Shown here: positions 38,019 through 45,956 of the stretch, piece by piece | How positions within the stretch are numbered: the first letter of the stretch is position 1 | Layout: every line of letters starts with the position of its first letter | Assembly: GCF_003675385.1 (NCBI RefSeq) | Contig: NZ_RCWZ01000002.1 | Location: 1 to 64,000, forward strand | Length of the DNA: 64,000 nt | Source of the DNA: Mucilaginibacter kameinonensis | Lineage (GTDB): Bacteria; Bacteroidota; Bacteroidia; Sphingobacteriales; Sphingobacteriaceae | Reading direction: 5' to 3' | Made by a program: the position numbers and the translations under genes | Notes under the pieces: model-generated | Told to the model about the DNA's origin: nothing | Databases searched by the model: none | Seen by the model: only the letters and a program-made list of their open reading frames with translations

Positions 38019-39143
38019 ATGAGATTTATTGTTTCTACCTCAACATTACTCAAACAACTGCAAGCGGTGAGCGGCGCATTGAGCAGCAGCACTGTGTTGC
38101 CTATATTGGAAAACTTTTTGTTCGAGATAAAGGATGGGAACTTGACCATTTCTGCTACCGACCTGCAAACCAGCATGACCACCTCTTTGCCTGTTGAGGC
38201 AAAAGAAAACGGGAGGATTGCTATCCCGTCGCGTATATTGTTAGAGACCCTGAAATCGTTACCCGAGCAGCCTGTTGCTTTTTCGGTTGATGATAAAACC
38301 TTCGCCATTGAAATTAACGCTGGTGATGGTAAATACAAACTGAGCGGCGAAAACGGCGAGGATTTCCCTAAGATCCCGGTTGTTGAAAACGCTTCATCGG
38401 TAAACCTGCCTGCTTCTGTTTTAGCCGAGGCTATCAACAAAACCATTTTCGCGGTAAGTAATGACGAGTTGCGCCCGGCCATGACAGGTGTATTCTGCCA
38501 GCTTACCACATCGGCACTTACCTTTGTATCAACCGATGCGCACAAACTGGTAAGGTACCGTCGTAAAGATGCCAAAGCAGCAAGCACAGCATCATTCATT
38601 TTACCTAAAAAAGCTTTAACCCTGCTTAAATCATCATTACCAAGCGATGATGTTAACGTATCGGTTGAATATAACAACACCAGCGCTTTCTTTAAATTTG
38701 GCAACATTAACCTTGTTTGCCGTTTAATTGACGAGCGTTACCCGGATTATGAGGCTGTTATTCCTCAAAACAATCCTAATAAATTAAATATCGACAGGCT
38801 TACTTTCCTGGGTTCATTAAACCGTGTGGCTATCTATGCTAATAAAACCACCCACCAGGTAAGGCTTAAAATAAACGGCAGCGAGTTAAATATCTCGTCA
38901 GAAGATATCGACTTCGCTAACGAAGCTCACGAGCGCCTGAGCTGCCAATATGAAGGCGAAGACATGGAAATTGGCTTCAATGCAAGATTTTTGATAGAAA
39001 TGTTAAAGAACTTAAGCTGTGAAGAAGTATCTTTGGAAATGTCGACTCCAAACCGTGCGGGCTTATTGCTACCACAAGGCGGAGATGAAAATGAAGATGT
39101 GCTGATGCTGGTAATGCCGGTGATGCTCAATAGCTATGCTTAA
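38019..39143 (+). CDS. dnaN: DNA polymerase III sliding clamp, beta subunit
   Basis: 374 residues, the usual size. It is the ring-shaped clamp that holds polymerase III on DNA. The three similar domains are visible, with MRFIVSTSTLLKQLQAV at the start, RPAMTGVFCQL in domain 2 and the C-terminal LMLVMPVMLNSYA, the usual LPM(R/V)-type clamp end. The start is ATG 38019; an upstream TTG is in frame but the family starts at MRF or MKF. It is followed by a strong terminator, so it is its own unit. Confidence 0.97.
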   Translation: MRFIVSTSTLLKQLQAVSGALSSSTVLPILENFLFEIKDGNLTISATDLQTSMTTSLPVEAKENGRIAIPSRILLETLKSLPEQPVAFSVDDKTFAIEINAGDGKYKLSGENGEDFPKIPVVENASSVNLPASVLAEAINKTIFAVSNDELRPAMTGVFCQLTTSALTFVSTDAHKLVRYRRKDAKAASTASFILPKKALTLLKSSLPSDDVNVSVEYNNTSAFFKFGNINLVCRLIDERYPDYEAVIPQNNPNKLNIDRLTFLGSLNRVAIYANKTTHQVRLKINGSELNISSEDIDFANEAHERLSCQYEGEDMEIGFNARFLIEMLKNLSCEEVSLEMSTPNRAGLLLPQGGDENEDVLMLVMPVMLNSYA

Positions 39144-39172
39144 GTGTAAACTTAAATTATAAATCCAAAACT

Positions 39173-39203
39173 AAGTCCGGTAACATAAAACCGGACTTTT
39201 TTT
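39173..39203 (+). terminator. Intrinsic terminator of dnaN
   Basis: AAGTCCGGT (39173-39181) pairs with ACCGGACTT (39190-39198), followed by a run of seven T. Confidence 0.93.
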
Positions 39204-39257
39204 GTTCAGCACCCGATACCAAAAGTTACACTAAGCAGTTATAGCATATAATTGTAT

Positions 39258-39953
39258 ATGAAGATAAAGGTTAAAGTTTTATTGATGATTGCCGCGGCGG
39301 TAGGTTGCATAGCATCGTGCAAAAAAAATAATGATAAGCCCGATGCAGTGGATTCGTCAACATCATCATTAAACGTAATCAACGCAACATTTAATAATGT
39401 TAATGTTTACCAGAATGGTATCCGCATTAACAATACTACAACTTTTTACCCGGGGGGGACGCTGGGTTACATCCTGGTAAAAGCCGGCGCCCAAAGTTAC
39501 TCGGTTAAGTTAGATGGTCCAAGCAACCCAAATCCCCTGTTCAGTTTGCCTTTAACACTTAGTAAAGATTCGGTGTATTCATTTTACATAGCAGGTAATA
39601 CTGCCGATCAGGTATTTAAAACTACCGACGTCATAGTTGGAGATACAAGCAAGGTACCATCAGCCAAAATCAGGTTTGTAAATGCTTCGCCCGATGCCGG
39701 TAATATCAGTGTGCATTTTGAAGGTACAACAGCTGCCTTAGATACCGAAAAAGTAAATGGCCTTGGCTTTAAAACCACCTCCACTTTTTATTTGGTGGCG
39801 GCGGGCGAGCACAATATGGCCATGCATTCGGCTGCATTTCCGGGTACTGTTGTCAGGGATACGGTGCAATTGGTAGGCGGAAAGGTTTATACCTACTATG
39901 GTTTTGGTAATAAAAGTAGCGGTCTGGCAACAGGTCTGTTTACTAATCAATAA
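39258..39953 (+). CDS. DUF4397 domain lipoprotein
   Basis: 231 residues. The signal ends in a lipobox (GCIASC), so it should be lipid-anchored in the envelope. The mature protein has the DUF4397 pattern SSLNVINATFNNVNVYQNG in the first half and AKIRFVNASPDAGNISVHFEG in the second, two Ig-like beta sandwiches. Function is unknown. The start is ATG 39258; TTG 39252 is an alternative. It is followed after eight bases by another DUF4397-type gene, so the two form an operon. Confidence 0.85.
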   Translation: MKIKVKVLLMIAAAVGCIASCKKNNDKPDAVDSSTSSLNVINATFNNVNVYQNGIRINNTTTFYPGGTLGYILVKAGAQSYSVKLDGPSNPNPLFSLPLTLSKDSVYSFYIAGNTADQVFKTTDVIVGDTSKVPSAKIRFVNASPDAGNISVHFEGTTAALDTEKVNGLGFKTTSTFYLVAAGEHNMAMHSAAFPGTVVRDTVQLVGGKVYTYYGFGNKSSGLATGLFTNQ

Positions 39954-39961
39954 TTACATTA

Positions 39962-40702
39962 ATGGTTAATAAAAATAAAAGCAAGGTCCTGGTTTCGTTT
40001 TTTGCAGCTGTGATAGGTGCCCTTTTTTTATGCGGCATATCATCATGCGGCAAGGGAGGTAACGCGTCATCAGTAGGCCTCAATACCCAGTTTCAGATAG
40101 TCAATTTAAGTCCCGATATTCAGCCGGTATATCTTTATCAGCATTATATCAGGTATAGCACAACTACTTATACTTATCCTAACAGCTCGGGGTATTTTTA
40201 TCTTTCAACATTGGAAGCGCCTTTACAGTTACGTACTGCAACTACTGCACCTACAATTTTGCTTCAGTTTGATAATGCGCTCAAAGCCAACCGGAAATAT
40301 ACCATGTTTATAACCGGTTACAGGAAGGACAGTTCCTTTGTCAGTTCGTTTATATTATCTGACAGTACCAGTTTGCCGCCTATAGGTAAAGGAAAAGTTA
40401 GGTTTGTGCATACATCTCCGGGTACAGCCGCCCTTGATTTGAGGGCAAATGATACGCTTATGGTAAGCGGCACCACGTTTAATAAGGTAACCCCATATTA
40501 CGATCTTACTGCCGGCAATTACAATTTTACCATAAGGGCAACCCGTACCCCTACCAAAATTGAAACAACCCTGCAAAATATAACTATACAAGATGGCCGT
40601 GCTTATACCATATACACCAAAGGTGTTGTTGGCGCTGCCGATTCATTAGCTTTTGGAGCCGGTGTACTCACTAATAATCTGCTAAGTAAGACACTTCAGT
40701 AG
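39962..40702 (+). CDS. DUF4397 domain lipoprotein, second gene
   Basis: 246 residues with a lipobox (CGISSC). It has the same two-domain layout as its neighbour: NTQFQIVNLSPDIQPVYLYQ, then GKGKVRFVHTSPGTAALDLR. Sequence identity between the two is low outside these motifs, so they are an old duplication or a functional pair. The eight-base gap suggests cotranscription and translational coupling. Confidence 0.82.
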   Translation: MVNKNKSKVLVSFFAAVIGALFLCGISSCGKGGNASSVGLNTQFQIVNLSPDIQPVYLYQHYIRYSTTTYTYPNSSGYFYLSTLEAPLQLRTATTAPTILLQFDNALKANRKYTMFITGYRKDSSFVSSFILSDSTSLPPIGKGKVRFVHTSPGTAALDLRANDTLMVSGTTFNKVTPYYDLTAGNYNFTIRATRTPTKIETTLQNITIQDGRAYTIYTKGVVGAADSLAFGAGVLTNNLLSKTLQ

Positions 40703-40723
40703 CGGCTTTTTGTTTAATATTTA

Positions 40724-40731
40724 TATTTTTG
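40724..40731 (+). promoter_or_regulatory. Promoter -7 box of the DedA gene
   Basis: Exact TAnnTTTG (TATTTTTG), 16 bases before the GTG start of the DedA-family gene. Confidence 0.5.
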
Positions 40732-40747
40732 GGCAAAATTTACACCT

Positions 40748-41398
40748 GTGGAAGTAATAAAAAGCATCATCGACTTTATACTGCATATTGACAAGCACCT
40801 GGTACAAATCACCAGCGCTTACCAGGGATGGACCTACCTCATCCTTTTCCTGATCATATTTGCCGAAACTGGCTTTGTTGTAACTCCCTTTTTACCCGGC
40901 GACTCACTGCTGTTTGCAGCCGGTGCTTTAATTGCCGGTGGTAGTTCTGGTTTAGATATCTGGTTGCTGGGTATTATACTTATTGTAGCTGCATTTATAG
41001 GTAATACTGTAAACTACCTTTTAGGTAACTACCTTGGCCCCAAGGTATTTAAGGAAGAAAATAAGATCCTGAAGCTGGAATACTACCTTAAAACCAAAGC
41101 TTTTTTTGATAAACATGGTGGTAAGGCGGTGATCTTTAGTCGTTTTATGCCTATTATCCGTACCATAGCTCCTTTTGTTGCCGGTGTTGGCAGGATGCCT
41201 TTTTTACGCTATAGCCTTTATAACATCATCGGCGGCGCATCTTGGATCATCGTGTTCCTGTTTGCGGGTTACAAATTAGGCCAGGTAGATATCATAGCTA
41301 AAAACTTCTCATTGGTAGGCGTAATCATTATCCTGATATCAATATTGCCACCAATTTTTGCTGCTGTAAAAAGCCGTACCGCTAAAAATCCGGCATAA
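40748..41398 (+). CDS. DedA family membrane protein
   Basis: 216 residues. It shows the DedA/VTT pattern: ETGFVVTPFLPGDSLLFAAGAL near 40-61, GNTVNYLLGNYLGPKVF, and FSRFMPIIRTIAPFVAGVGRMPFLRY near 136-161 with the conserved Arg residues. DedA proteins are inner-membrane scramblases or transporters of phospholipid carriers (including undecaprenyl phosphate) that need proton motive force. The start is GTG (VEVIKSIID). It is monocistronic. Confidence 0.9.
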   Translation: MEVIKSIIDFILHIDKHLVQITSAYQGWTYLILFLIIFAETGFVVTPFLPGDSLLFAAGALIAGGSSGLDIWLLGIILIVAAFIGNTVNYLLGNYLGPKVFKEENKILKLEYYLKTKAFFDKHGGKAVIFSRFMPIIRTIAPFVAGVGRMPFLRYSLYNIIGGASWIIVFLFAGYKLGQVDIIAKNFSLVGVIIILISILPPIFAAVKSRTAKNPA

Positions 41399-41413
41399 GT
41401 ATGATTGATGCTA

Positions 41414-42091
41414 TCAGTTAATGGCATCAAGCGTCATGGTTCCCATCAGTTTTTCGCCTTTGTAGGTTTCAGATTTAACAAACCGGCCAAGTTTAGGGCT
41501 GTACCACTCTACTACATGGAAATTGAACGGAATGCCAATGCCCATCATTTTCATTTTGGTAGTGCCATCGTAGCTGATTTTTAAACAATCGAAACTACCG
41601 GCATTGGTACTTATTGTTTCGGCTTGTTCAACTTTACGGTTTTTAATATCCATTTGCAGGTTGGCCAATTGCGCGCCGCCGCTGCCCATATCAATGGTTA
41701 CGGAGCCATCATCTAAAGTTTGCCCGGCTTTCATATCGGTAGGGTAGGTAAGGTATTTGGCTTCGCCACTTACCTGCATGTTGCCCTTCATGCTGGCGGC
41801 CGGTACAAATGATTTCATATCTACTTTGATAGTATTGCCTGTGCATATCATTTCAGAATCGCCGTTGCCTATAGTTTTACCGTTTTTGTCATTTATCTCG
41901 GCATGCACCGAAACTGTTGTGGCGTCTTTTTTTGTGGTGGTATAAACGGCAGTCATTTGCTGTTTACCTTTGGCATCCTGGCTTACGTAGGTAAGCTTCT
42001 TGCCATTAGCATTGTTTACAAATTGGCTGCAATTTTGGGCGATAACTGCTTTTGAGCACAATATCATTACCAGGAAAAATAATTTCTTCAT
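41414..42091 (-). CDS. Secreted protein, TapB/DUF3108-like
   Basis: 225 residues with a signal peptide (MKKLFFLVMILCSKAVIAQ). The mature protein is beta-rich. The pattern of AGSFDCLKISYDGTTKMKMMG and HVVEWYSPKLGRFVKSETYKG near the C terminus is like DUF3108/TapB-type periplasmic proteins, where a lipocalin-like fold carries a WY(A/S)P..G.VK motif. Function is unknown. It is convergent with the DedA gene, 15 bases apart, with no clear terminator between them. Confidence 0.7.
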   Translation of the reverse strand: MKKLFFLVMILCSKAVIAQNCSQFVNNANGKKLTYVSQDAKGKQQMTAVYTTTKKDATTVSVHAEINDKNGKTIGNGDSEMICTGNTIKVDMKSFVPAASMKGNMQVSGEAKYLTYPTDMKAGQTLDDGSVTIDMGSGGAQLANLQMDIKNRKVEQAETISTNAGSFDCLKISYDGTTKMKMMGIGIPFNFHVVEWYSPKLGRFVKSETYKGEKLMGTMTLDAIN

Positions 42092-42189
42092 AGCGTAATA
42101 ATTTAATGTGGATGACTAACGCTAAGTTGCAGGAAATGCAATGCGGAAACAATGTTGCTACTACCCGTTTGATGTTCGGGTTTTACGTA

Positions 42190-43152
42190 TTAATGGTTAA
42201 TTACCAGTGCTTTGCCTGATTGGTAAAGTGTTTCCTCTTGCTGAAGTTTAGCTTTTTGCTCATTGCTTAAAGGCGTAGCGATAAGCTTATCCAGATCTGG
42301 TTGCCCGGCATCAACCCAGGCCGAATACCAGAAACTGCCTGCAGAAAGTATGGAGGCCCGCATTTGCCTTGCTACCATCCCTCTCAGCATTTTATGATAA
42401 GCCTGGCTGTAGGCTGCGGAGTAATCGCTGATCTGCTTTTTGCCATGTTGGACCAATTCGTATTTTTTATCCTGCGGATAGGTTTTGTTCAGGATGCGTT
42501 CAAAACGTAAAACTGTATCTACGCGTTTATAGGTAGCCTTGCATATACGGAAGGCCTCGTTAAGTGGGTTATCAATATACCGGGCTTTACCAATATAATA
42601 ATTATAATGATCGGCAAACAGTTCCGGCAAACGGCTTTCCCAAAGGGCGTGAATGCCGGTTTGCCCGGTAAGCTGGCCATTATAGTTTTGGGTTAAGTGG
42701 AGGGGCACATGGGCATCGGCAATATAATGCCCTAAATATGCCGAGGCATTAAGTATACCACTGGTATCGTGCGCTTTAAAAGCCCGCACCAGCCGGTAAT
42801 ATTGGTATTGTATGGCCCATGGAACGGTGCCATATTTAATGATGGTATCTTTGGGGTATTTGGCAATCGCGTCCTTCCATTTTTTAGGCATGGCCTCAAA
42901 TGGTTTTTTGCCATAGTGATCGGCATCAAAGAAATGGCGGGGTGCTTCTGATGAGTCAACGTAGCGGCGTTTATCAGGGCTCACGGCATGTTCTGTTATA
43001 TAATCGATATTGGCCTTGTAAAAGCCCGACATGGCCTTAGGTAGCGTGAAAACAGCCAACCGGTTAATGCGGTAATGCGCAAAGAATCCCCATGATGAGC
43101 ATAACATGATTAAACAGATTCCTGTTATGCTTAAAATGATACGGCGGTTCAT
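42190..43152 (-). CDS. Secreted zinc-dependent phospholipase C / S1-P1 nuclease-like protein
   Basis: 320 residues. The signal peptide probably ends before Trp21, giving the mature N terminus WGFFAHYRIN; in this superfamily the N-terminal Trp and a nearby His (His26) bind zinc. Other expected ligands are in HFFDADH, YLGHYIADAHVPLH and GIHALWE. The fold hydrolyses phosphoester bonds in phospholipids or nucleic acids; which one applies is not clear from sequence. It is periplasmic or extracellular. It is monocistronic. Confidence 0.85.
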   Translation of the reverse strand: MNRRIILSITGICLIMLCSSWGFFAHYRINRLAVFTLPKAMSGFYKANIDYITEHAVSPDKRRYVDSSEAPRHFFDADHYGKKPFEAMPKKWKDAIAKYPKDTIIKYGTVPWAIQYQYYRLVRAFKAHDTSGILNASAYLGHYIADAHVPLHLTQNYNGQLTGQTGIHALWESRLPELFADHYNYYIGKARYIDNPLNEAFRICKATYKRVDTVLRFERILNKTYPQDKKYELVQHGKKQISDYSAAYSQAYHKMLRGMVARQMRASILSAGSFWYSAWVDAGQPDLDKLIATPLSNEQKAKLQQEETLYQSGKALVINH

Positions 43153-43224
43153 GGGTTAAAGATGCAATTTAAAGGGGAGTTTTAAATTACAAAATATATT
43201 TCTCCCTTAACAAGCTTCCCAGTT

Positions 43225-43983
43225 TTACAATTTGCCAGAATATACTTTGGTATCGTAATTGATTACAATAACCCCATTGCGCTGAAATTTATCAAAAAGT
43301 GCTTGTAAGTCATTAATCATTGGCTGGTACCCCGCATCGTTGCGTGTAGGCATGTATGACGATGACAGCAGCCTGCCTTTCAGACCTTCAAAATCAAAAA
43401 TCTGTTTATTGGCAAATATTTCGAGGAGAACAGGTTCCGGATTAAAGAAATCTTCGATCTGTTCAGTATCGATATTGCGGTGATCAACCGTTACATAATC
43501 GTTGCCATGTTTTATGATAAGTTCATCATACTCCTGTTCAAAAGCCGACGTTGTCTTTCTTTCATTCCAGATCAGGGTAACAATGCCATCCGGCTTCAGG
43601 ATCCTTTTAAACTCGGTGTGGGTTTTTTCCGCGTCAAACCAGTGAAAAGCCTGTCCGACTATAATGGCGCTAACTGTATTGTCCTCAATGCCTGTATTTT
43701 CGGCTGTGCCGTTTTTGGGGATAAAGCCGTGGTATGAGCCCAATAATTCAATAGCCTTTTCGCGCATCTCCAGGTTGGGTTCAACGGCAATTACCCGGTA
43801 GCCTTTATTCAGGAATAAGGCAGTAGATATACCTGTGCCTGCACCAATGTCTGCAATAAGCTTGTCCTGGGTCAGGTTATAGGTGTCATGTAAAAATTTA
43901 ACAATTTCGGCAGGGTAGCCGGGGCGATATTTTACATAATCTTCAACCCGGTTGCTAAACCTGGTGGTGCTGTTGATAACCAT
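43225..43983 (-). CDS. Class I SAM-dependent methyltransferase
   Basis: 252 residues. The SAM-binding motif I DIGAGTGIST is at 45-54, motif II is around VIAVEPNLEMREKA, and a Methyltransf_11-type core follows (VGQAFHWFD). The substrate is unknown. The N terminus NRVEDYVKYRPGYP is typical of a broad group of small-molecule methyltransferases. It is cytosolic and monocistronic, divergent from rpsT. Confidence 0.9.
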   Translation of the reverse strand: MVINSTTRFSNRVEDYVKYRPGYPAEIVKFLHDTYNLTQDKLIADIGAGTGISTALFLNKGYRVIAVEPNLEMREKAIELLGSYHGFIPKNGTAENTGIEDNTVSAIIVGQAFHWFDAEKTHTEFKRILKPDGIVTLIWNERKTTSAFEQEYDELIIKHGNDYVTVDHRNIDTEQIEDFFNPEPVLLEIFANKQIFDFEGLKGRLLSSSYMPTRNDAGYQPMINDLQALFDKFQRNGVIVINYDTKVYSGKL

Positions 43984-44154
43984 GATGCGATAACTTTAGT
44001 TATTAATAACGCCGCAAAAATCAATGTGTTGTATGAACGCTTTGTAAACCTTACGTTAATAGCCTATTAAAAAGGGTATGGCGGAGGTTGTAAGGTAATA
44101 GGTAATCCTGCACATTATCAATTCAATTACTTCAAAATATAAATCAAAAAACCA

Positions 44155-44186
44155 TTTGCATATTAAATTTAATCGCCCTATATTTG
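44155..44186 (+). promoter_or_regulatory. Promoter of rpsT
   Basis: TTTG at 44155-44158, a 20-base spacer and TATATTTG at 44179-44186: a full match to the Bacteroidota -33/-7 pattern, the best in the window. Confidence 0.8.
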
Positions 44187-44228
44187 CAGTCCTTAAAATA
44201 AGTAGAAAAGAATAACAAGCTATACGAG

Positions 44229-44483
44229 ATGGCAAATCATAAATCATCATTAAAAAGAATCAGGGCAAACGCTGCGAAGCGTCTGCGTAACAGGTACCAG
44301 GCTAAAACAACCAGGAACGCTATTAAAAAATTAAGAAACACTACTACCAAAGCTGATGCAACTGCATTGTTAGGTAAAGTAATTTCTATGCTTGATCGTT
44401 TGGCTAAAAAGAACGTTATTCACAAAAACAAAGCTTCGAACAATAAATCAAAGCTTACTAAATTTGTTAACGGCTTAAGCTAA
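44229..44483 (+). CDS. rpsT: 30S ribosomal protein S20
   Basis: 84 residues, strongly basic. The N terminus [21 protein letters not shown] and the C-terminal [21 protein letters not shown] are typical of S20, which binds 16S rRNA early in 30S assembly. It has its own strong promoter and a terminator 23 bases after the stop, so it forms a single-gene transcript. Confidence 0.97.
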   Translation: MANHKSSLKRIRANAAKRLRNRYQAKTTRNAIKKLRNTTTKADATALLGKVISMLDRLAKKNVIHKNKASNNKSKLTKFVNGLS

Positions 44484-44505
44484 TCTTAGCTATTTAAAAT
44501 ATACT

Positions 44506-44539
44506 AAGGGGATAGTGTACCAACACTGTCCCTTTTTTT
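44506..44539 (+). terminator. Intrinsic terminator of rpsT
   Basis: AAGGGGATAGTGT (44506-44518) pairs with ACACTGTCCCTT (44523-44534, one bulge, one G-T pair), followed by a T run. Confidence 0.9.
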
Positions 44540-44567
44540 GTTTAACGCTTTTTCATACTTTCAGGGC

Positions 44568-45266
44568 GTGGAAAACTACGAGAGTAAGATCAGTATCAAA
44601 TCATGGGCCGAGGAAGACCGCCCGCGGGAAAAACTAAGCGGGCAAGGTCGTCGCGCCCTTACCGATGCCGAACTGATAGCGATATTGATTGGCTCGGGCA
44701 GCCGTACCGAAACCGCGGTTGAGCTGAGCAAGCGTATTTTGCATCATTATGATAACGACCTCAATAAACTGGGTAAGGCTTCAATAACCGAGTTGTCTAA
44801 ATTTAAAGGAATAGGAGAGGCTAAGGCCATATCTATTATAGCGGCGCTTGAAATCGGTCGCCGCCGTAATGAATCTGAATCCGGCGCCATTGAGGTGATT
44901 ACTTCAAGCAGGGATGGTTACAATGTGATGCGCCGGCACCTGATGGATCTGAACCACGAAGAGTTTTGGATCATACTATTAGGGCGTTCCAATAAAGTAT
45001 TAGGGAAAGAGCTCATCAGTAAGGGCGGGTTATCGGCAACGGTGTGCGATCCTAAAATTATTTTTTATTCGGCCCTGCAATACCAGGCCAGTGGACTGAT
45101 CCTCGTCCATAATCACCCGTCTGGTAACCTGAAACCCAGTAACGAAGATATCCAACTTACCAAAAAAATAAGCGCCGCAGGCCGAATGCTTGACATCGGC
45201 GTGTTCGATCACTTGATAATTACCGATGGCGGCTATTTGAGTTTAGCCGACGAAGGGATGATGTGA
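44568..45266 (+). CDS. radC: RadC family protein (JAB/MPN domain)
   Basis: 232 residues. An N-terminal helix-hairpin-helix region (LSKFKGIGEAKAISIIAALE) precedes a JAB/MPN metalloprotease-like domain with LVHNHPSGNLKPSNED, the HxH...D zinc motif. Despite its name, a role in repair is not proved; members occur widely and may be DNA-linked hydrolases. The start is GTG 44568 (VENYESK); the in-frame upstream stretch overlaps the rpsT terminator. No partner gene is evident. Confidence 0.9.
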   Translation: MENYESKISIKSWAEEDRPREKLSGQGRRALTDAELIAILIGSGSRTETAVELSKRILHHYDNDLNKLGKASITELSKFKGIGEAKAISIIAALEIGRRRNESESGAIEVITSSRDGYNVMRRHLMDLNHEEFWIILLGRSNKVLGKELISKGGLSATVCDPKIIFYSALQYQASGLILVHNHPSGNLKPSNEDIQLTKKISAAGRMLDIGVFDHLIITDGGYLSLADEGMM

Positions 45267-45288
45267 TTTGGAGGTGTACAAACTATAG

Positions 45289-45735
45289 TCAATTATCCAG
45301 CAGCCGGCGATGGTAGTTTATTTGACCCAAATGGTAGCTTAAATGCATGGCAAGGTGAACAAAAAAGTATTCGGTAGATGCATCTTTTAGGATTATTTCA
45401 GCCGGGTATTTTTCGTTCAACTGATCGTCTGAAATCATATCGAAGGTTTTTTCGATCATGAGGATTGTATGTTCTATTTTATCCAGCAATTCTGAGCGCG
45501 GTATATCTTTTAGCGCAAATTCATCAACGCGGTTTCTTACATAACCGGTTTTTCCAAACTCTGCACCGATGTAGGTGTTAAGGTTGCCAACCAAATGTAA
45601 ACAAAGGTTGCCCGCAGAATTTAATATACTCTTTTCAATATGCCAGAGCTTTGTCTCGTTTTGGTAAGCTTCTATTTCCTGCTTTAATTTTTCAAGGTCA
45701 CGGATGATCAATGCTTTAAGCGTATCTTTTATCAT
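45289..45735 (-). CDS. DinB/DUF1572 family protein
   Basis: 148 residues, a four-helix DinB-like protein of the DUF1572 subgroup. Candidate metal ligands are His47 in LCLHLVGNLN and the C-terminal His cluster HLAMHLSYHLGQINYHRR. The family probably comprises metal-dependent enzymes, substrates unknown. It is cytosolic and convergent with radC (22-base gap). Confidence 0.85.
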   Translation of the reverse strand: MIKDTLKALIIRDLEKLKQEIEAYQNETKLWHIEKSILNSAGNLCLHLVGNLNTYIGAEFGKTGYVRNRVDEFALKDIPRSELLDKIEHTILMIEKTFDMISDDQLNEKYPAEIILKDASTEYFFVHLAMHLSYHLGQINYHRRLLDN

Positions 45736-45928
45736 AGTTTGATGGAAATGGTTGAAGTTTATTCCGGGAAAATCTTTGGATTAACAATGCAATGTAAGTT
45801 ATTTTATAATTGATTGCCAAGATTTCGATTCAGGGTTAGCTTTATTTGTTGAGCAAGTAACATTGGTTTGCATAATCAAGAATCATCTTAAATCTGCATA
45901 TCTACCAACCCCACATCCGAAATCTTTA

Positions 45929-45936
45929 TATCTTTG
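45929..45936 (+). promoter_or_regulatory. Promoter -7 box of pheT
   Basis: Exact TATCTTTG, 20 bases before the pheT ATG, preceded by a run of ACATCC/GAAATC words. Confidence 0.6.
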
Positions 45937-45956
45937 CCGATTATCATTTCGGAATA

